Below, piece by piece: positions 46,362 to 59,170 of a DNA stretch of 64,000 bases. Numbering within the stretch: position 1 is the first letter of the stretch; each line of letters opens with the position of its first letter. Under the pieces are notes generated by a model, which worked only from the letters and a program-made list of their open reading frames with translations, made no database searches and was not told the origin of the DNA. Both the position numbers and the translations under genes were made by a program. The stretch covers positions 22,639,631 through 22,703,630 of the forward strand of contig CM025849.1 of assembly GCA_003952965.2 (NCBI GenBank). Direction: 5' to 3'. This DNA is from Morella rubra. Taxonomy: Eukaryota > Streptophyta > Magnoliopsida > Fagales > Myricaceae.

Positions 46362-47865
46362 GGGAACATATGTAATTGACAGCTACACGGTTAGGATATA
46401 TTCGAATATATTAGAGTTCCTATATATACGGTTCTTGTGTTGTAACGTCACAAACATACTTGTAATGAAATAAAGGGGTTGTTAATATATATATACTCTG
46501 TACCTTCCTATAATAGGTGCATGATTAAACAATTGCACACACAATCAAAATGATGTTTTTTTTTTTTTTTTGAGATATTACTTCCAACTGCATTTTAGAA
46601 AAAGAATACTAAAGTGTAAAAGCCATTAAATTTCCGTAGGATTTGTCATCTTGCACAGGCACAAAAAATAATAATAATAGAGAAACATCATAGTAGGCTA
46701 GCTTCATCTCTATGGTGTAAAAAGTGTGCCTCAAAGTTTAGGATACTGTCCATAGGCATCCCTTGTTCGTTAGGATGGTATGACCGAAACTGTCTGTTTG
46801 GTAAAAATTGGTTTAGAACAGTGCCTTTTGTGTTGTATACCGTTCTTCTTCCGAGTGATACCGTTCTAGCCCTTCTAATGTGTTTTTTTGCAGATTTAGT
46901 CAATGTTGAGGCAATCAAGAGGGACTGCTCTGTCCCAGGAGGTATATGATATTATTTCTATTTTTGATGTATTTATTTTAAATTTTTAGACTAACATGCA
47001 ACTAAAGTTTAACATCCAATCGCACATGAAAATAATTTTAAGAAGTTAAATCTCTGTATTTTTATTAAAAAAAAAAACAGCTCATGGGTCCCCCTGGAGT
47101 TCAGGTCTTTTGCAAATCTCTTACCTTTGTTCTTCTTTAACCTCTCTTGCCTAATTTGGAGTACCTTCCACTACTTTGCTACAACCTCTTTCCTGTTTGT
47201 CTTTGATGCAGGCAAAAAAACTCGGGCCCACCATGAGATCTGTTGATCGGATAGCCTAGCAGGCCGAGTCAAGATTGAGGCTGAGTTGGGCTCAGCAAAG
47301 GGATCTTAGTTCGTAATATGTCCATGAATCTGTAAAAAATGATGGCCTTAAGTAGAAGCCATAGCTTGCTTTGTCTTTCCCCCCCTCCTTTATACACATC
47401 AGAAAAGGGGTATATCAGTTTTCTTTGCTCTGGAGGCTAGCTCCGCCTAATAAATGCTGAAGTGTCCAGGGCCCAGGCGCCTCCATCCATGTTTCCTGCA
47501 GTGTAGTTTTGATTACCGATTTCCGTCCTAACTTTTTTGATGCTTCCCTTTGTTTACCTTGCGAAGCGGCTAGGGAACTTTAGTCCTTCTTGGCCCGTGT
47601 GAATGCTCGCTACTAAGTGTTGTAGTTTGTTGTTGTTATGTGTTTATTCTTTCCTTTCTCACTTCTTCTTCCTCTCTTTCATTCTTTTTTTTGGCCCTCT
47701 TCTCTTCTTTTTTCACCTGTTTGTCGCTGTAAAAGATTTCTCATGGATCAATGGAAAAGCTTATGTTTTGCTTCTTACTTCTTTCTATACACCCAGATGG
47801 ACTTTCTGGGCTATCTTGTAACTAGTCTAGGGCCCAGGAAGAATTTCGCACACGTGAGGGTTTAT
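46362..47865. other. Spacer after germin-like gene 2, with a weak two-exon candidate
   Basis: 46362-46700 is AT-rich, with a poly-T run at 46557-46572. A possible exon pair lies at 46894-46941 (acceptor TTTTTTTGCAG; DLVNVEAIKRDCSVPG; donor GTATAT) and 47212-47246 (acceptor GATGCAG; in-frame KKTRAHHEIC then stop). I recognise no family, and chance is likely. The remainder to 47865 is T-rich. GGATCAATGGAAAAG near 47745 is reminiscent of LINE 3' ends, but no LINE coding domain is present. Confidence 0.25.
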
Positions 47866-49586
47866 TGACTCACTCAAAAATGAGCAGCACAAAAGCTATC
47901 CCAAGTATAGGAGTTCTGTCGTGTTATAATTAGCCCAAAAGGCCAGATCGTCTCCTCGAGCAAACTAGATTAATTTCAAACTCACAAAAAAAAAAACAAG
48001 AAGAATATAAAAAGCGTTTCCTGAAAAACAATTCAGATTCATATTTTTTTGATTTTGGAGAGTTTGTAACAAAATTAAAACAACACAAAACATAAACTAA
48101 AATTATAGCATGCATTAAAGTAAATGATGGAAAGTAAATAATGGAAATTAAATGACAGAAAATAAATAATAATAAGTAAATGACGGAAAGTAAATGACAA
48201 TAAATAACTGACAATAAGTAATGACATTATATAAATGACAATAAGTAAATGATAAGGAATAAAAAAAGAGAGCACAAGATTCTTGGATTAAGTAATATGT
48301 CTTATTACAACCCTTGATTCAAGTTAAAAACAACAAGAACATAGTCCAAAATTGAAATAGAAATTACAGAAAATTAAAGATCAAGAGCCTTAAATTTTTA
48401 TTGTAGGAATTGAAATACAAGACATTGGAATAATAAAGCATAAAAGAAACTAATCTAAAAACTGAAAATAATGAAGAGAGAGAGTAGAGTTATGGCCAAA
48501 GAGAAAAAAAAAATAGGAGAACGGAAAACAGTGAGAGTATCAATAAAGGGAGAAAATTAAGGGAGAAGAGAGAGAAGGAAAAAGAAAAGGGAAAGAAAAG
48601 GTGAGAGGGAGAGAGAGAGAGAGAAGAGTAACGCATAAAATAGAGGAGAGAAAAAGTAGGGTTTTTGACAAGAGAAAATAATGCAAGAAAAAGAAAAGAG
48701 AGAGAGAGAGAGAATAGAGTGAGAGGTGCGGCTGAAAAATAAATAGAGAATGAGAGAAACTAGGGTTTGTTTAGCTAAAAGGTGAGAGAAAAAAAAAAGG
48801 AGAGAAAGAGAGAGGAAAAGCTACGACAAAAAGAGAGAAAGAAGGGAAAGAATAGGGTTGAGCGGCAAACAGAAAGAGAGAAATAAAAGATAGAGGAGAG
48901 AAAGAAAAAGAACAGCTGAAAAATAAAATAAAGAGGTGGAGAGAGTTTTTTTGTGAAAAGAAAAAAGAGAGAATAAATAGGGGGACTAGTTGGCCAAGGA
49001 GAGAAGAAAAAGGGAGAGAAAGGAAAATAGGGAATCTGAGACTAGGTTAGAAAAAATAGGGAGGAGAATAAGATGGAGGGTTTGCTAGGTTAAAAAGAAA
49101 AGCATAGTGAAAAGAGAGATGGAGGGTTGAGATTTAAGTGTCTCTTCTTTGTTCCTTGAATTACAACACTACTATTAATGAATCCCTCATGCTCTACCAT
49201 GTGTCCCAGTTGACTGCTCTTGTTGTCTGCGAGTCCAGAAAGCAATTAATTTTATCACTCTGCACAAAATAAATTCATGGCCTCATATGATGAAATTAAA
49301 TTTATAAAATAATTACAATGCCAATAATTACAGTGCAAATCATAACAATAATTATTTTAGATTGTATCTGGACAGGGTATGACTTAACTTCAGGCAAGCT
49401 AAAGATGGAGAAAATTGCATGAGTAATAAATTAAATCTAAAGTCATATAAATTCAACAGTTAAATGCACAACTTAGATTTCTACCTCTTAACCATCTTTC
49501 CATCTAAAACCAATATTTAAAACATTAAATAATTAATATTATATTAATTTTAGATGTACTAAACATGCACTATTCTAGCTCAATCA
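47866..49586 (-). repeat. 3' LTR of the Athila/Tat-type element
   Basis: Starts on the plus strand TGACTCACTCAAAAATGAGC, matching TGAATCACTCTAAAATGAGC at 59446. It ends ...CTAGCTCAATCA at 49586, directly followed by CTCCCCCTAAC, a polypurine tract on the minus strand. Contains a (GA)-rich purine tract at 48440-49130. Confidence 0.7.
48440..49130 (+). repeat. Purine-rich GAGA tract inside the LTR
   Basis: Nearly 700 bp with over-representation of GAGAGA, AAAGAGAG and GGGAGAA, interrupted by regular TAGGGTTT-like bits. It probably grew by slippage in the LTR. On the transcribed strand it is pyrimidine-rich (CTCTCT). Confidence 0.7.
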
Positions 49587-50425
49587 CTCCCCCTAACTAA
49601 CTTTTTGCTAGTCTTTTAACAACGAAAGTGAAAGATAATGAGTTAGACACATCCCAGGAACAAAAGCTCAACTAACATCAATTGTCATTCAAAACTCAAA
49701 CACCACATCTTATTATGAAGTCAAGAAACAGATTTTTGAACACACTTGCATGTTCAAATAGTTCTCAACAAGCAGGCAAGCATTTCACAGAGATAAAGAG
49801 ATCAATTCTCTGTGTGTGTAGGGAAATACTTAAGACAAAAGAATGAATGACATCAAAAGAGTGACAAGCCTTAGGATTAGTGTCCAATAAAGGACCCTAT
49901 CATGCTTCAAAACCCATAGGAATGACAGTTCACGCTTAGCACTGTTAATTAAAAGCTATTCTATAGCTCCTGATGCTTAGGTAATTGTTTCCACCCCAAC
50001 ACTTGAGTTCATCGAGTCAAGCTTGTCATCACAATCATTTGCACAAATTTCCACTTTTTTTTTTTTAATCTCTGTTTCTTTTCTTCTTTTTTTTTTGGTT
50101 TCCCTTTTTTTTTTCTTCTTTTCTTTTTTCTTCTTGTTTTTTTTTTCGACAATGGTTCAGCAACTCTACTGCTTATCTGCTTCTCAAAATCTGACTCACC
50201 CAAATGTCAAAAGCAATCTCAAGTATGTGCTCAAAATTGAACTAACCAAATTATCTAAGTGAAGTGTGCTAGTGTGAGATGCAACAATGTCATGCAAGTT
50301 CATTCTCAACTCAAAATCTCGATTCACATAAGGCATATTGTAGGAGTCCAAACAAGTGATATCAGTTGAATACCCGCTCTTAACATGTTCATATATCAAA
50401 TGCCCTTCACAAACCTATTCATAGT
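49587..50425 (-). other. Athila-type element 3' internal noncoding region, left part
   Basis: No coding domain. 50009-50203 (minus) is a Lys-rich translation of poly-A DNA, opposite a poly-T run at 50055-50150. The direct duplicate ATAGT at 50421-50425 is the left target site of the outer solo LTR. Confidence 0.6.
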
Positions 50426-50718
50426 TGTCATACCCCAAGCTTTCAAACATCACATACATATTGTTTATGCTCTTTTGTTTGTGATTATTAGTGAGATTAA
50501 GGGATATTTAGTGACTAAGAGAGAGTATTTGGTATTTGAGAGACTAAGTTCGAAACCTTGGTTAGGACATGATTTAGTGAGAATTGGAGTTCACATGCAA
50601 CTGAGTTATTGTTCAAGAGATTGAGAAGTACGCATTGGATCAATTTAAATTTTTAAACTAGTAGGTTGTTTTTATCTCAAAACCTTGATTAGGACATGAT
50701 TAAGTGAGATTTGGTGTT

Positions 50719-53700
50719 TGTGAGACCCCAACTTTATTTATTTCTTTTATTTTAAAGAATTATGACTCCTTAAATTGTATTGCTCAAATTATTATTATTA
50801 CTCTAATTTTTGAGAGAGGCATGTATGGGGAGATTAATCTAAGTTATGTCTAGGTGGAATTTTCCTCTAGCGTTTTTATGAGTTTTAAGCTAGGATTTAA
50901 ATGTTATATTATTTGCAATGTTAAAGTTTGGATTTAAATGTTATATTATTTGCAATGTTAAAGTTTGGATTTAAATGTTATATTAATTGCAATGTTAAAG
51001 TTTGAGTAATTGAGATTAATTAGGCTAATTATTTAGGCTAATTATTTTAATTAATGGAATATGTCCCTAAGTTACAATATTTGGAAGCATTTAATTGGGA
51101 GATTTTAATTAGGGCTTTAACCTTGAAATATGGGAGACTTAGGGTTTAATATGGGATGGCATGATTTGGGAATTTACATGGTAGCAAAAAAAAAAAAAAA
51201 AAAAAAGAAAGAAAGTGGAAGAATGGAGAATCACGTGAAAGAGAAGGGAAAAAGGGGGGCAGCCTTGTCTTTTCACCCCCAAGCCCTTGTCTTTCACGCC
51301 TAAACACACCCCACCCCCTCTCTTGCCGCATCTTTCACTTCTCCTTGCCCTAAACCGCACATTTGCACTGCCTAAGACACCCACCCGAGAAAGAGAAAGA
51401 AGAAGAAGAAGAAGAAGAAGAAGAAGAAGAAGAAGAGGAGAGGAAGAAGAAGGAGGAGGAAGAGGAGAACATCAAGGTAAAATCCTTGCTGGCCGAAAAT
51501 CATTACCCCATCTCACCCATATTCTTCTTGTTTTCTTGTAATGGTTGGTTGTTTGTTGGTAGTTGTTTAGGTTGTTTCTCTTTGTATTCTTGGGTGTTTA
51601 GGGTAGATCTTGCTAGTATTTAAGGGTAGTATAGCTCTTACATGAAAACATGGGGAAGATGGCCAGATCTGGAAATCCTACTCAAGAGAAACCATTTATG
51701 AACCCTAAGTGTTTGATAAAAAGCTTGAAAGAGGGCTGAAATTGGTTGGTGTGTGTATGGCCGAATTTATTGGCTTGATGTGTTAGGTTTATGCATGTTA
51801 AACAAGAACCACCAAGCCCTAGTGTTAATATATGTTCAGATCTGAAAATATGCAAGAGGATCATTAATGCACCCTAGGTGTTTGATAAAAGCCCAAAAGA
51901 AATGGGTAAATGCAATAGTTTAGCTTGATGAAGATGGAATCTTGGTTTTGTTGTAAACTTTGAATTGGAGTTGTATAAGAGGGAAGAATGTGAGGGAATG
52001 GTTGCTGTTATGGGATGTTAAATTATTCTTGGATGATTGTTGGTGACATGAAGAGATTAGGGTTTGGTTGTTGGAGGATGGGAAGGTTAAGAAGATTATT
52101 GTTGTTGCTGGAATTTAACCTCTGCAGATTTCAAGACTCGAATTTGGAGTGTGTTCTGATGTACTTGTGCTTATCTCTTGATCTTAAGAGGATCCTAGAT
52201 CGTAGCCCTAGGAAATAGGAAGATTTTAAGCCATACCTTGGATGATTCCGATAATTATCGAGTGAGATATGCGTTGTTTAAGGTCCGGACGTCAAGCTGC
52301 CAGCAGCCTTGCACGTCCGGAATGTCAGCCCATTTCGGATGTCTTTTGAAGGATCAAGTTAAGTCCAAATTTTACGATTTAGGTCTTGAATTTTAAGTTG
52401 TGAAAGAAGAACATTTTAAGGTAAATTTCGTGTGATTTAGAGGTGTAATGAATAAGTTGTGGTATTTTGAAAGTGGAAGGCCGAGCTGGAGGCAGCAGCA
52501 GTATTACTCTAGGAATTTTCTCTGAATGAAGTGTTTTCGACAATGCATGGACATTTCGATGTTTATGATTTTTATCCTCAAGCTTGAACTATGAAAGGAA
52601 TATTTTAAAGAAATTTCATGTAATTTGGAGCATGTTTTTGAAGTTATGAATTTTTAAGCTGGAGACGTCGGGGCTGCCCGCTTGGACGTCCTCAGCAGCT
52701 TGCATTTTCGGTAAATCTTTGAGTGGCAAACGAGCTCCAAATTACCTGGAATTTTGAATGTACGATGAAAATTTGTGTAGGATCAGTTTGGCATCCAAAT
52801 TTTTATGGCTTCAGCATCCTTAAGATAATACTTTACCGCGTAGGATCACCATTGAAGTCAAGAAATGTGGGCGATTTTGTATGATGTGCTGAAGTTGATT
52901 GAATGATTGTTCTATTCTCTAATATTTAGCAAAACTCTAAATGACATTAGTATAACTCATTTGTAGGCAAGGTGCCACCCTAAGCTCAAGTGGACGGAGG
53001 TAAGTGGAATTTGTAAGTAGAAACTTACGTTTTTCCAAAAACTGGAATGATACACATATGGATATTTATGAATAAGCATACATGAGCACGTCATGAGCAT
53101 TTGCATTTATTTTTCTCATAAGGATGAAAGAGAAATTTTATGCAAATGAAAGTACAAATTTATGCGTTATGATAAGTTATGAGGCGTGCATTTACGATTT
53201 TTCATTATCAAGCATGGCATTATCAAGCATGACATAACATGAGCATTTGCATAAGTTCTTTTGTGCAAATGAAAAATGATAAGTATGTTATCACAAGTCA
53301 AGTTAAAGGACTAAATAAGACGGTCGGTACCGTACCAATAAGATAGGACATCCACTCCGAAGGACGAATGCGAGAAGGATGGATGATTCCTAAGGGGCAC
53401 CCACTCCGAAGGACGAATGAGAGAAGGATGGGTAGGTCCCGAGGTATGTGCAATCACACCGAAGGATGCTTGCAAGAAGGTGTGAACCTCCAAGGGTTGA
53501 GTCTAGCCATCAGGCCTGGGGCCACAACAAGGGCTAGCTCAACCAAATGATGTGTTCCCAAGGGAAAAGGGAATAGTTCCGAAAGGAACGCACAACCCTG
53601 ACTTCAGGGGTAAATGGAGCGTGATAAGTAGCCAAATCAAGAAAGAAAATTTTCAAGAAAGAAATATTTTCAATCAAGAAATGTTTTTTTTTATTTTCAA

Positions 53701-54232
53701 GATCAAGTACAAGTACATTGTCACATGCATATGCAAGCATCAATATGCATCCATGATTTATGCAAGACATGCATTATTTATTGCATATAAACCCTTACTG
53801 AGTCTTTCGACTCACAGTTTTAAATTGTACCATTCCAGACAATATTTCAGGCGGGGACACCTAGGAGAGGGACCGACGAGAATGCCCTCTTCCCTTTTTG
53901 TTGTTTCATTAAAAGCATTAGATATAATTTTTGGAAAAGCCGACATGAGCCTCCGTGGTGTGGTGGTCATGAGTTATTCGGCCTAGTAAAGTTTAAGATT
54001 TTTAACCAATTGGTATTTTGAGACTGTTTTGTAATTAATTACTTCAAGTCATTGATCAAGATGCAAGTACTAGAAATAGGATCCCAAGTTCCGTATGCGC
54101 GTTAATTGCTAACTTTAAAAAAAAAAAAAAAAAAATCCGCTGCAAGAATTTAGTACGTTCGCTGGAGTGTTCCTTGTTGGGAATGCTCGCGGCTGTCATT
54201 AGCCTCGATGAGCTAGCGTTCGGGGCGTGACA
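50719..54232 (+). mobile_element. Inner solo LTR (gypsy-like), 3.5 kb
   Basis: TGTGAGACCCCAAC at the left, CGGGGCGTGACA at the right, with GTGTT directly repeated at 50714-50718 and 54233-54237. The interrupted outer sequence reads on across it: ...GATTTGGTGTT / CACGTGCAACTAGG, homologous to the neighbouring tandem copy at 50580-50605. It contains poly-A at 51186-51206, an (AAG)n run at 51394-51440, a TGAGTC/GACTCA hairpin (53799-53814) and phrases related to the gypsy LTR (CGCACAACCCTGACTTCAGG at 53589). No gag-pol. Confidence 0.9.
51386..51475 (+). repeat. (AAG)n microsatellite in the inner LTR
   Basis: About 90 bp of AGAAGAAGAAG and GAGGAAGAGG purine repeats. It lies 30 bp after a pyrimidine-rich stretch. 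The two frames through it (51287-51541 and 51363-51623) give poly-Arg and poly-Glu translations only. Confidence 0.9.
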
Positions 54233-55924
54233 GTGTTCACGTGCAACTAGGTTGTTGGTCAGAATGTTGAGGAGCTCGTATTGGATCAATAAGCAAGCAG
54301 GACGTTTTTGTCTCGAAAACCGAATCACATGATTTTTATTCTTTTAATATGTTGGGAGTTCATCCATGAGTTTATGGTTCAAATTTGGAGACTTTTTTTT
54401 TTTCGGAGGCAAGTAGGTCAATTTTCGGGAGCAATTAGGTTGATTTGCGATTATCGGAAGATTAGTGAAACGATTAGCAAAACTTAGCCATTAAAAAAGG
54501 AAATTTCGGCTGCCTAGAGAGTGACACATATGAGGGCTAGATAGCACGATAAATCAAAGCTAGAAACACTACAAACTAAAAAGGCTAGGATCTAAGTAGC
54601 TCGAGGTGTCAACCACCGGTGGACCTAGGCGGCGACTCACCCAAGCTATAGTGAAAATTTCGGCCATAGCCTTTCCATGCAGCTGCTGTAGGTTGCTAGG
54701 TGTCAAGAGGAGAGAAATGTAGCCTAGTGACTCACCAAAGCTAGCCTAGCTAGGTCGGACACATGTCGGAATGCAACCGGCTGTGTTTTCCTATAAATAG
54801 GGGTGGATTTCGACCTTTGAAGAGTACACCATTCAATCTGAATTTTTGTGAGTTAAATCTTGAGAGAAAGAGTGAAGTGAAGTGGAGAAAGAGGAGGAAA
54901 AAGTTTAGCAAAGATCAAGCACGCTTAGAGGTAAAGTTTAGTTGGTTATCTTTGATTTCGATTCAAGTTTTCAAGATGATTATTGTGAATCTCTTGTCTT
55001 TATTATTCTAGCATCTCTTGATGTTATTAGTTTTTCTATTCTTCCTATTGTTCTTGATGTTCTTTGTGTTCTTCGTGTTCTTGACGAAGAACAAGCTCGT
55101 CCTTTCGAAAAAGTATCATTTTCAAAGTTCGATTCGTTTTCAAGTTGTTTTTCAACTTTGATCCATTTCTTTTCAAAATTTCTTCAAAAGTTGTTTTTCA
55201 AAGCTTGAACATATTTCTTTCTTTGATTTAATACTTTTATGTCAAAATTAGTATTTTCTACGTGGTGATTAAGCCGTTTTTAACCGAGAAATCAAAGTGT
55301 TGTTTTTGCCTTCACAACACTTTCCTTTGAGAAATGTTTTATAATGTTGTGATGATGGAAACGAGTTAAGGTGTTGCATATCATAAATGAGATGTATGGC
55401 GTTGATATGAGACATGCATACTTAACTTGTACGTTGGAAAGGAATATTGTGATGTTCAAGTATGGTTAAGGTGTTGCATATCATGAATGATATGTATGGG
55501 CGTTGACATGAGACATGCATACTTAACGTAATACTGTGAAGACGTGACAGTACTGTGCACAAGAGGATGTGTTCACTTGTTGTGACATTCTGGCCTCTCC
55601 GTCGTACGCGGAAAGATCCTTTGTTAGGATAACTCACTCTGGGAGTTTGAGGCCGTGTGCTCTGGGAGTACTGCTGCAAAGATACGGAAGGTTACTTGTA
55701 ACCTGTCACTCTGGGAGTGAGAGTAGTGGTGATTGAAATGAAAAAGGAAAAGATCATTTTTGAGAAACTGAGTCTTTTCATTTACTTTCTTATTCTGTTG
55801 AGATTTTATTGTTGAACGGGTTTCTTCAATATCTTTTATTCTATCTGCTATTCTGTTGTACTAACCGCTGGCTTTACTGAGTCATTTGGACTCACCGTTG
55901 TTTGTTAAATATTTTCTTTAGCAG

Positions 55925-56117
55925 ATGTCTGAGGTTTATTTAGGTGAGTTCACCAAAGCCATTCAACATGGCTTTGTCACTCTGGAGTTGACTTTTCGTG
56001 TTATGTCACACGTGACCTAGATGTCCTGATAGAGGGACGAGGACATAGGTGGATCACTCCGCACTAGATAATTACATCAACATCTCGGACTTGGATAACA
56101 CTGACGATGAAGATTAG
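55925..56117 (+). pseudogene. Small ORF behind the hairpin in the outer LTR
   Basis: ATG at 55925 directly after an acceptor-like TTTCTTTAGCAG. It reads MSEVYLGEFTKAIQHGFVTL, then stops at TAG 56018-56020. In another frame the final codons before TAG at 56115 read YINISDLDNTDDED, an acidic tail. Position, start context and acidic end resemble the ORF at 37473-37763 in the gypsy LTR, though the sequence differs. One frame change has broken it. Confidence 0.3.
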
Positions 56118-56350
56118 AAATCTTTGGTTTTATGTTTTCTTAGTTTTCGCTGCAGTTTTCTTTTTAGTATGTACATTATAGAAAGTGGGTCCTCTTTTGT
56201 AATACCTCGGTATTAATAAAAGGTCCTTCGTGTGTTTTGCTTAGTATCTTGTTGCTTTGTCGATCTTCCCATAGGCCGTAACCTCAGCTTTATAGCTGTG
56301 TCCATTACTTATAAGACAACGCTTGAGGTCTGCACATCCAGGCTATTACA

Positions 56351-56632
56351 ATAGTCATACAAAAGAGTAAATTAAGGCATGTTCAAATAAGTGCAGTCAT
56401 GTGAAATCAGTACAACATGTTGGTTTGATGGAACTTGCTCTCCCCAATTTAATGTAAAAGCATAAAGGGAAATGGACAAGATGCACATAGAGAGAAACAA
56501 ACCAATAGAAAAACAAGAGAAAATGACAGCCAACAACAAGTGACAATTAAGGGCAAAGCAATTCAAAAAAAAAAGAAGCTCAATGGACTCCTCTGGGGTC
56601 ATGTGGATCAAAGACTGGCATACGCCAATTGC
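56351..56632 (-). other. Athila-type element internal region, right of the nested LTRs
   Basis: Begins with target duplication ATAGT. Minus-strand ORF 56372-56611 has no recognised domain. This is noncoding DNA between the protease region and the 3' LTR. Confidence 0.5.
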
Positions 56633-57557
56633 TCATGTAATTTGCATCTGATAACTGAGGGGGACTTCTATCTTTGTTAATTTCCCTAACGAAGAAACTG
56701 ACTCAACAAAAGCCTTAGATCGCTCAGTAGAGTCATCTTCAATTGCACTATTAGAATCAAATACTGATAATAGCTCCAAAATGTCAAAATCATCTATCAT
56801 ATCAACTACATGTACCTCTAAGTCATCACAACAACTCGGCATCTTGCAGGTATTAAACACATTCATCTTCAAAGTCATATTCCCAAATGTGAGCTTCAAT
56901 ACTCCAGTTCGACAATTGATGAATGCATTGGAGGTAGCAAGGAATGGATGTCCAAGAATGATAGATGCCCGGTAAATAGTAGAAACTAGTTACTACATAT
57001 CCAGAACCAAAAAGTCCACTGGATAATAAAATTTGTCCACCTAAACCGACACATCTTCAATAATACCTTGTGACACCTTGACTTATCTATCAGCCAACTG
57101 CAGCATGATGGAGGTCTTTTTTAGCTCACCTAACCCCAACTGGTCATATACTGAGAGTGGTAGCAATTCACAATATTCCCCAAATCAAGTAGAGCTCTCC
57201 CAATGCCTGATTCACCGATCATAATGGAAATAGTAGTAGAGCTGGGATCTCTAAACTTCTGAGGAGTCTCACTCAATTTCAATACTTTGACTTGCTCTGT
57301 CAAGAAAGCTTTCTTCGTTACAGTCAACTTCCTCTTCACTGTACACAAATCCTTTAGAAATTTTGCATTCAAAGGACTTGTTGTATGGCATCTAAAAGTT
57401 TAATATTAATCTTCACTTGCTTGAAGATTTCTTGAATCTTAGTGATATTTGTTCTTCTGACTAGCTGCCAATCTCTGAGGATAAGGAACCACAGGTCAGT
57501 ACTCCTTACTAGTCTCGGCCTCTGCACACTGATCGGCTTCTTCAATTCTGGGCTCAC
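56633..57557 (-). pseudogene. Athila/Tat-type retropepsin region
   Basis: The 57372-57130 frame reads KDLCTVKRKLTVTKKAFLTE, KFRDPSSTTISIMIGESGIG and RALLDLGNIVNCYHSQY. The LLDLG motif is the retropepsin-like active site seen as ALLDLGASVN in these elements, with AS changed to NI here. The 56899-56633 frame begins MKLTFGNMTLKMNVFNTCK, the end of the protease domain. A frame change near 57100 separates them. A Gag-Pol protease, now broken. Confidence 0.65.
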
Positions 57558-59170
57558 TTCCTCTAGTTTTTCTTCGGCTTCCTCGTCTTAGATGTAACTT
57601 CAGTGTCGGGAAAACTATGTGTCTGTCGATGGACATCTTAGGTCGGGTAACTTCCTTTCCACTTCTCAAAGTAATAATAGCCTTCGCTATCTCACAAGAA
57701 TCCCTTGAGACATTTTGTACTTGTTGCTTTTGTTGTCAGTATACTTAAGGATTAGGCTGAGGCTGTGATGGAAATTGCCTATCTCTAGGGTACTCAATGT
57801 TGTATTAATGGTACCACACAATTTATTCATGGCTTGAGTGTTTTGACTGTTAGTGGTGGAATGAATCTATAGGAATTGATGAAATATTTTAGCTATCTAT
57901 GCCATCCTATCATCAAGAGATTTCTTCGATGGAGCAGATGCTAGAGGCTGAAAATTTTAAGCAGCTATAGATTGGAGTCCTAGAGGTGCTACTAAAGAAT
58001 AGTTCTGAGAAATCTAATTTAGCTGATATTGGCATTGAGGAGCAGCTAGATGAGATGTCGGCTGAGAAGGTGGTGCATAGGACTGGGAAGGTTGCTGAAA
58101 ATGAAGAACATTGACCATAATCATTCCTCCATGAAAAATTTGGTGATCCCTCCATCCTGGATTATAAGTGTTAGAGAATGGCTGGTTGGTGCTCTATTAC
58201 CCAATTCGCTAATTGCAATTGATCAGACCCACTTCCTGTAATACTGCATAATCGACAATCTTGGGTCTGTGGCTTTAATCAGCGCATAGAGAACACACCT
58301 TTACTACTTCTGACGCCTTCACCTTCTTAATTCCATAACCTCTAACCTTTTAGTCAAAGTGACAATACGAGCCTGGAGTCAGTATCCTCTTTGATTTCAT
58401 ATTTACTCCCACCACCAATTCCTCTGAGAGTTGTATTGCCAATGGTGCCCGGTAAGATCATGTATTCCACTGTTGGGCAATTTCAGCAAGGTAATAAAAA
58501 ATGTGAGTGCTTGATCCGGTTCCTTACTAAAGAATTCCCCGTTGCACATAGTTTGAACAAACTGTTTGCATTAAGGAATGAGAGTAGTGTAGAAATAATT
58601 CACCAGCCTCCAAGACTCAAACCCATGATGTGGACAAAATGTTCTTCAGATCCTTAAGCCTTGCCTTTCCCAAAAGGCGTGGAAGGTCTCATCACCTCTA
58701 TGCATAAATTGACTAATTTGCTCTTGCAAAAATTGAGTTCTCTAAAAGGGAAATTTTTTTTGGAAGAACTCACATTGCATATTAGACCAACTAGGGATAG
58801 AATTTGGCTTCAAAGAATTAAATCAAATCTTTGCTTTATCCTTTAAAAAGAAAGAAAATAAACGAAGTCTAATAAATTCATCAGTGCCAGCTCTAGTAAT
58901 AAAAGTAATGCAAGCCAACTCAAAGTTCGTCGAGTGCTGGTAAGGACTCTCAGAATCCATCCTTGGAACTGAGGTATCATTGACATCATCCCATGCTTAA
59001 TTGTAAAATTAGGTGCATCATTAGGTAAAACAATGCATGATGGCGTAGTGGTGCATGTGGGTTGCAAAAAATCTGTTAGAGTGCATAGTGCAGGTGCAAC
59101 CATAGCTTCTTTAAAATTCTCTTCCACAAAAGGATTGCATAAATCAATTTCAGTATCCTCACTTGTAAAA
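57558..59170 (-). pseudogene. Athila/Tat-type gag, degraded
   Basis: Minus-strand frame 59127-58843 reads VLPNDAPNFTIKHGMMSMIP, QFQGW, LDFVYFLSF, the conserved Gag start of this family. The remaining stretch shows short out-of-frame pieces only (around 58680-58400 and 58155-57913). It would be the particle protein. Confidence 0.5.

Larger units (their letters stand above)
50426..56350 (+). mobile_element. Outer solo LTR (gypsy-like), interrupted by another solo LTR
   Basis: TGTCATACCCCAAGC at the left, CCAGGCTATTACA at the right, with ATAGT directly repeated at 50421-50425 and 56351-56355. Subtracting the inner LTR and its duplication leaves about 2.4 kb. A TATA box (TATAAATA, 54792-54799), a leader, a TGAGTC/GACTCA hairpin (55878-55894) and an AG/ATG at 55924 fit an LTR promoter layout. 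Tandem ~130-bp repeats flank the inner insertion (50562-50690 and 50691-50718 continued at 54238). No internal gag-pol is present. The left end of a second member of this family begins at 63901. Confidence 0.88.

Noticed and set aside
47079..47865. A LINE 3' end
   Set aside because: Only one short phrase resembles a LINE tail; no endonuclease or RT motif nearby and no poly-A with flanking repeats.
50009..50262. Lys-rich or Phe-rich small proteins
   Set aside because: They translate poly-A/poly-T runs and lack any domain.
51287..51623. Arg-rich and Glu-rich ORFs
   Set aside because: They are frames through an (AAG)n microsatellite in the inner solo LTR.
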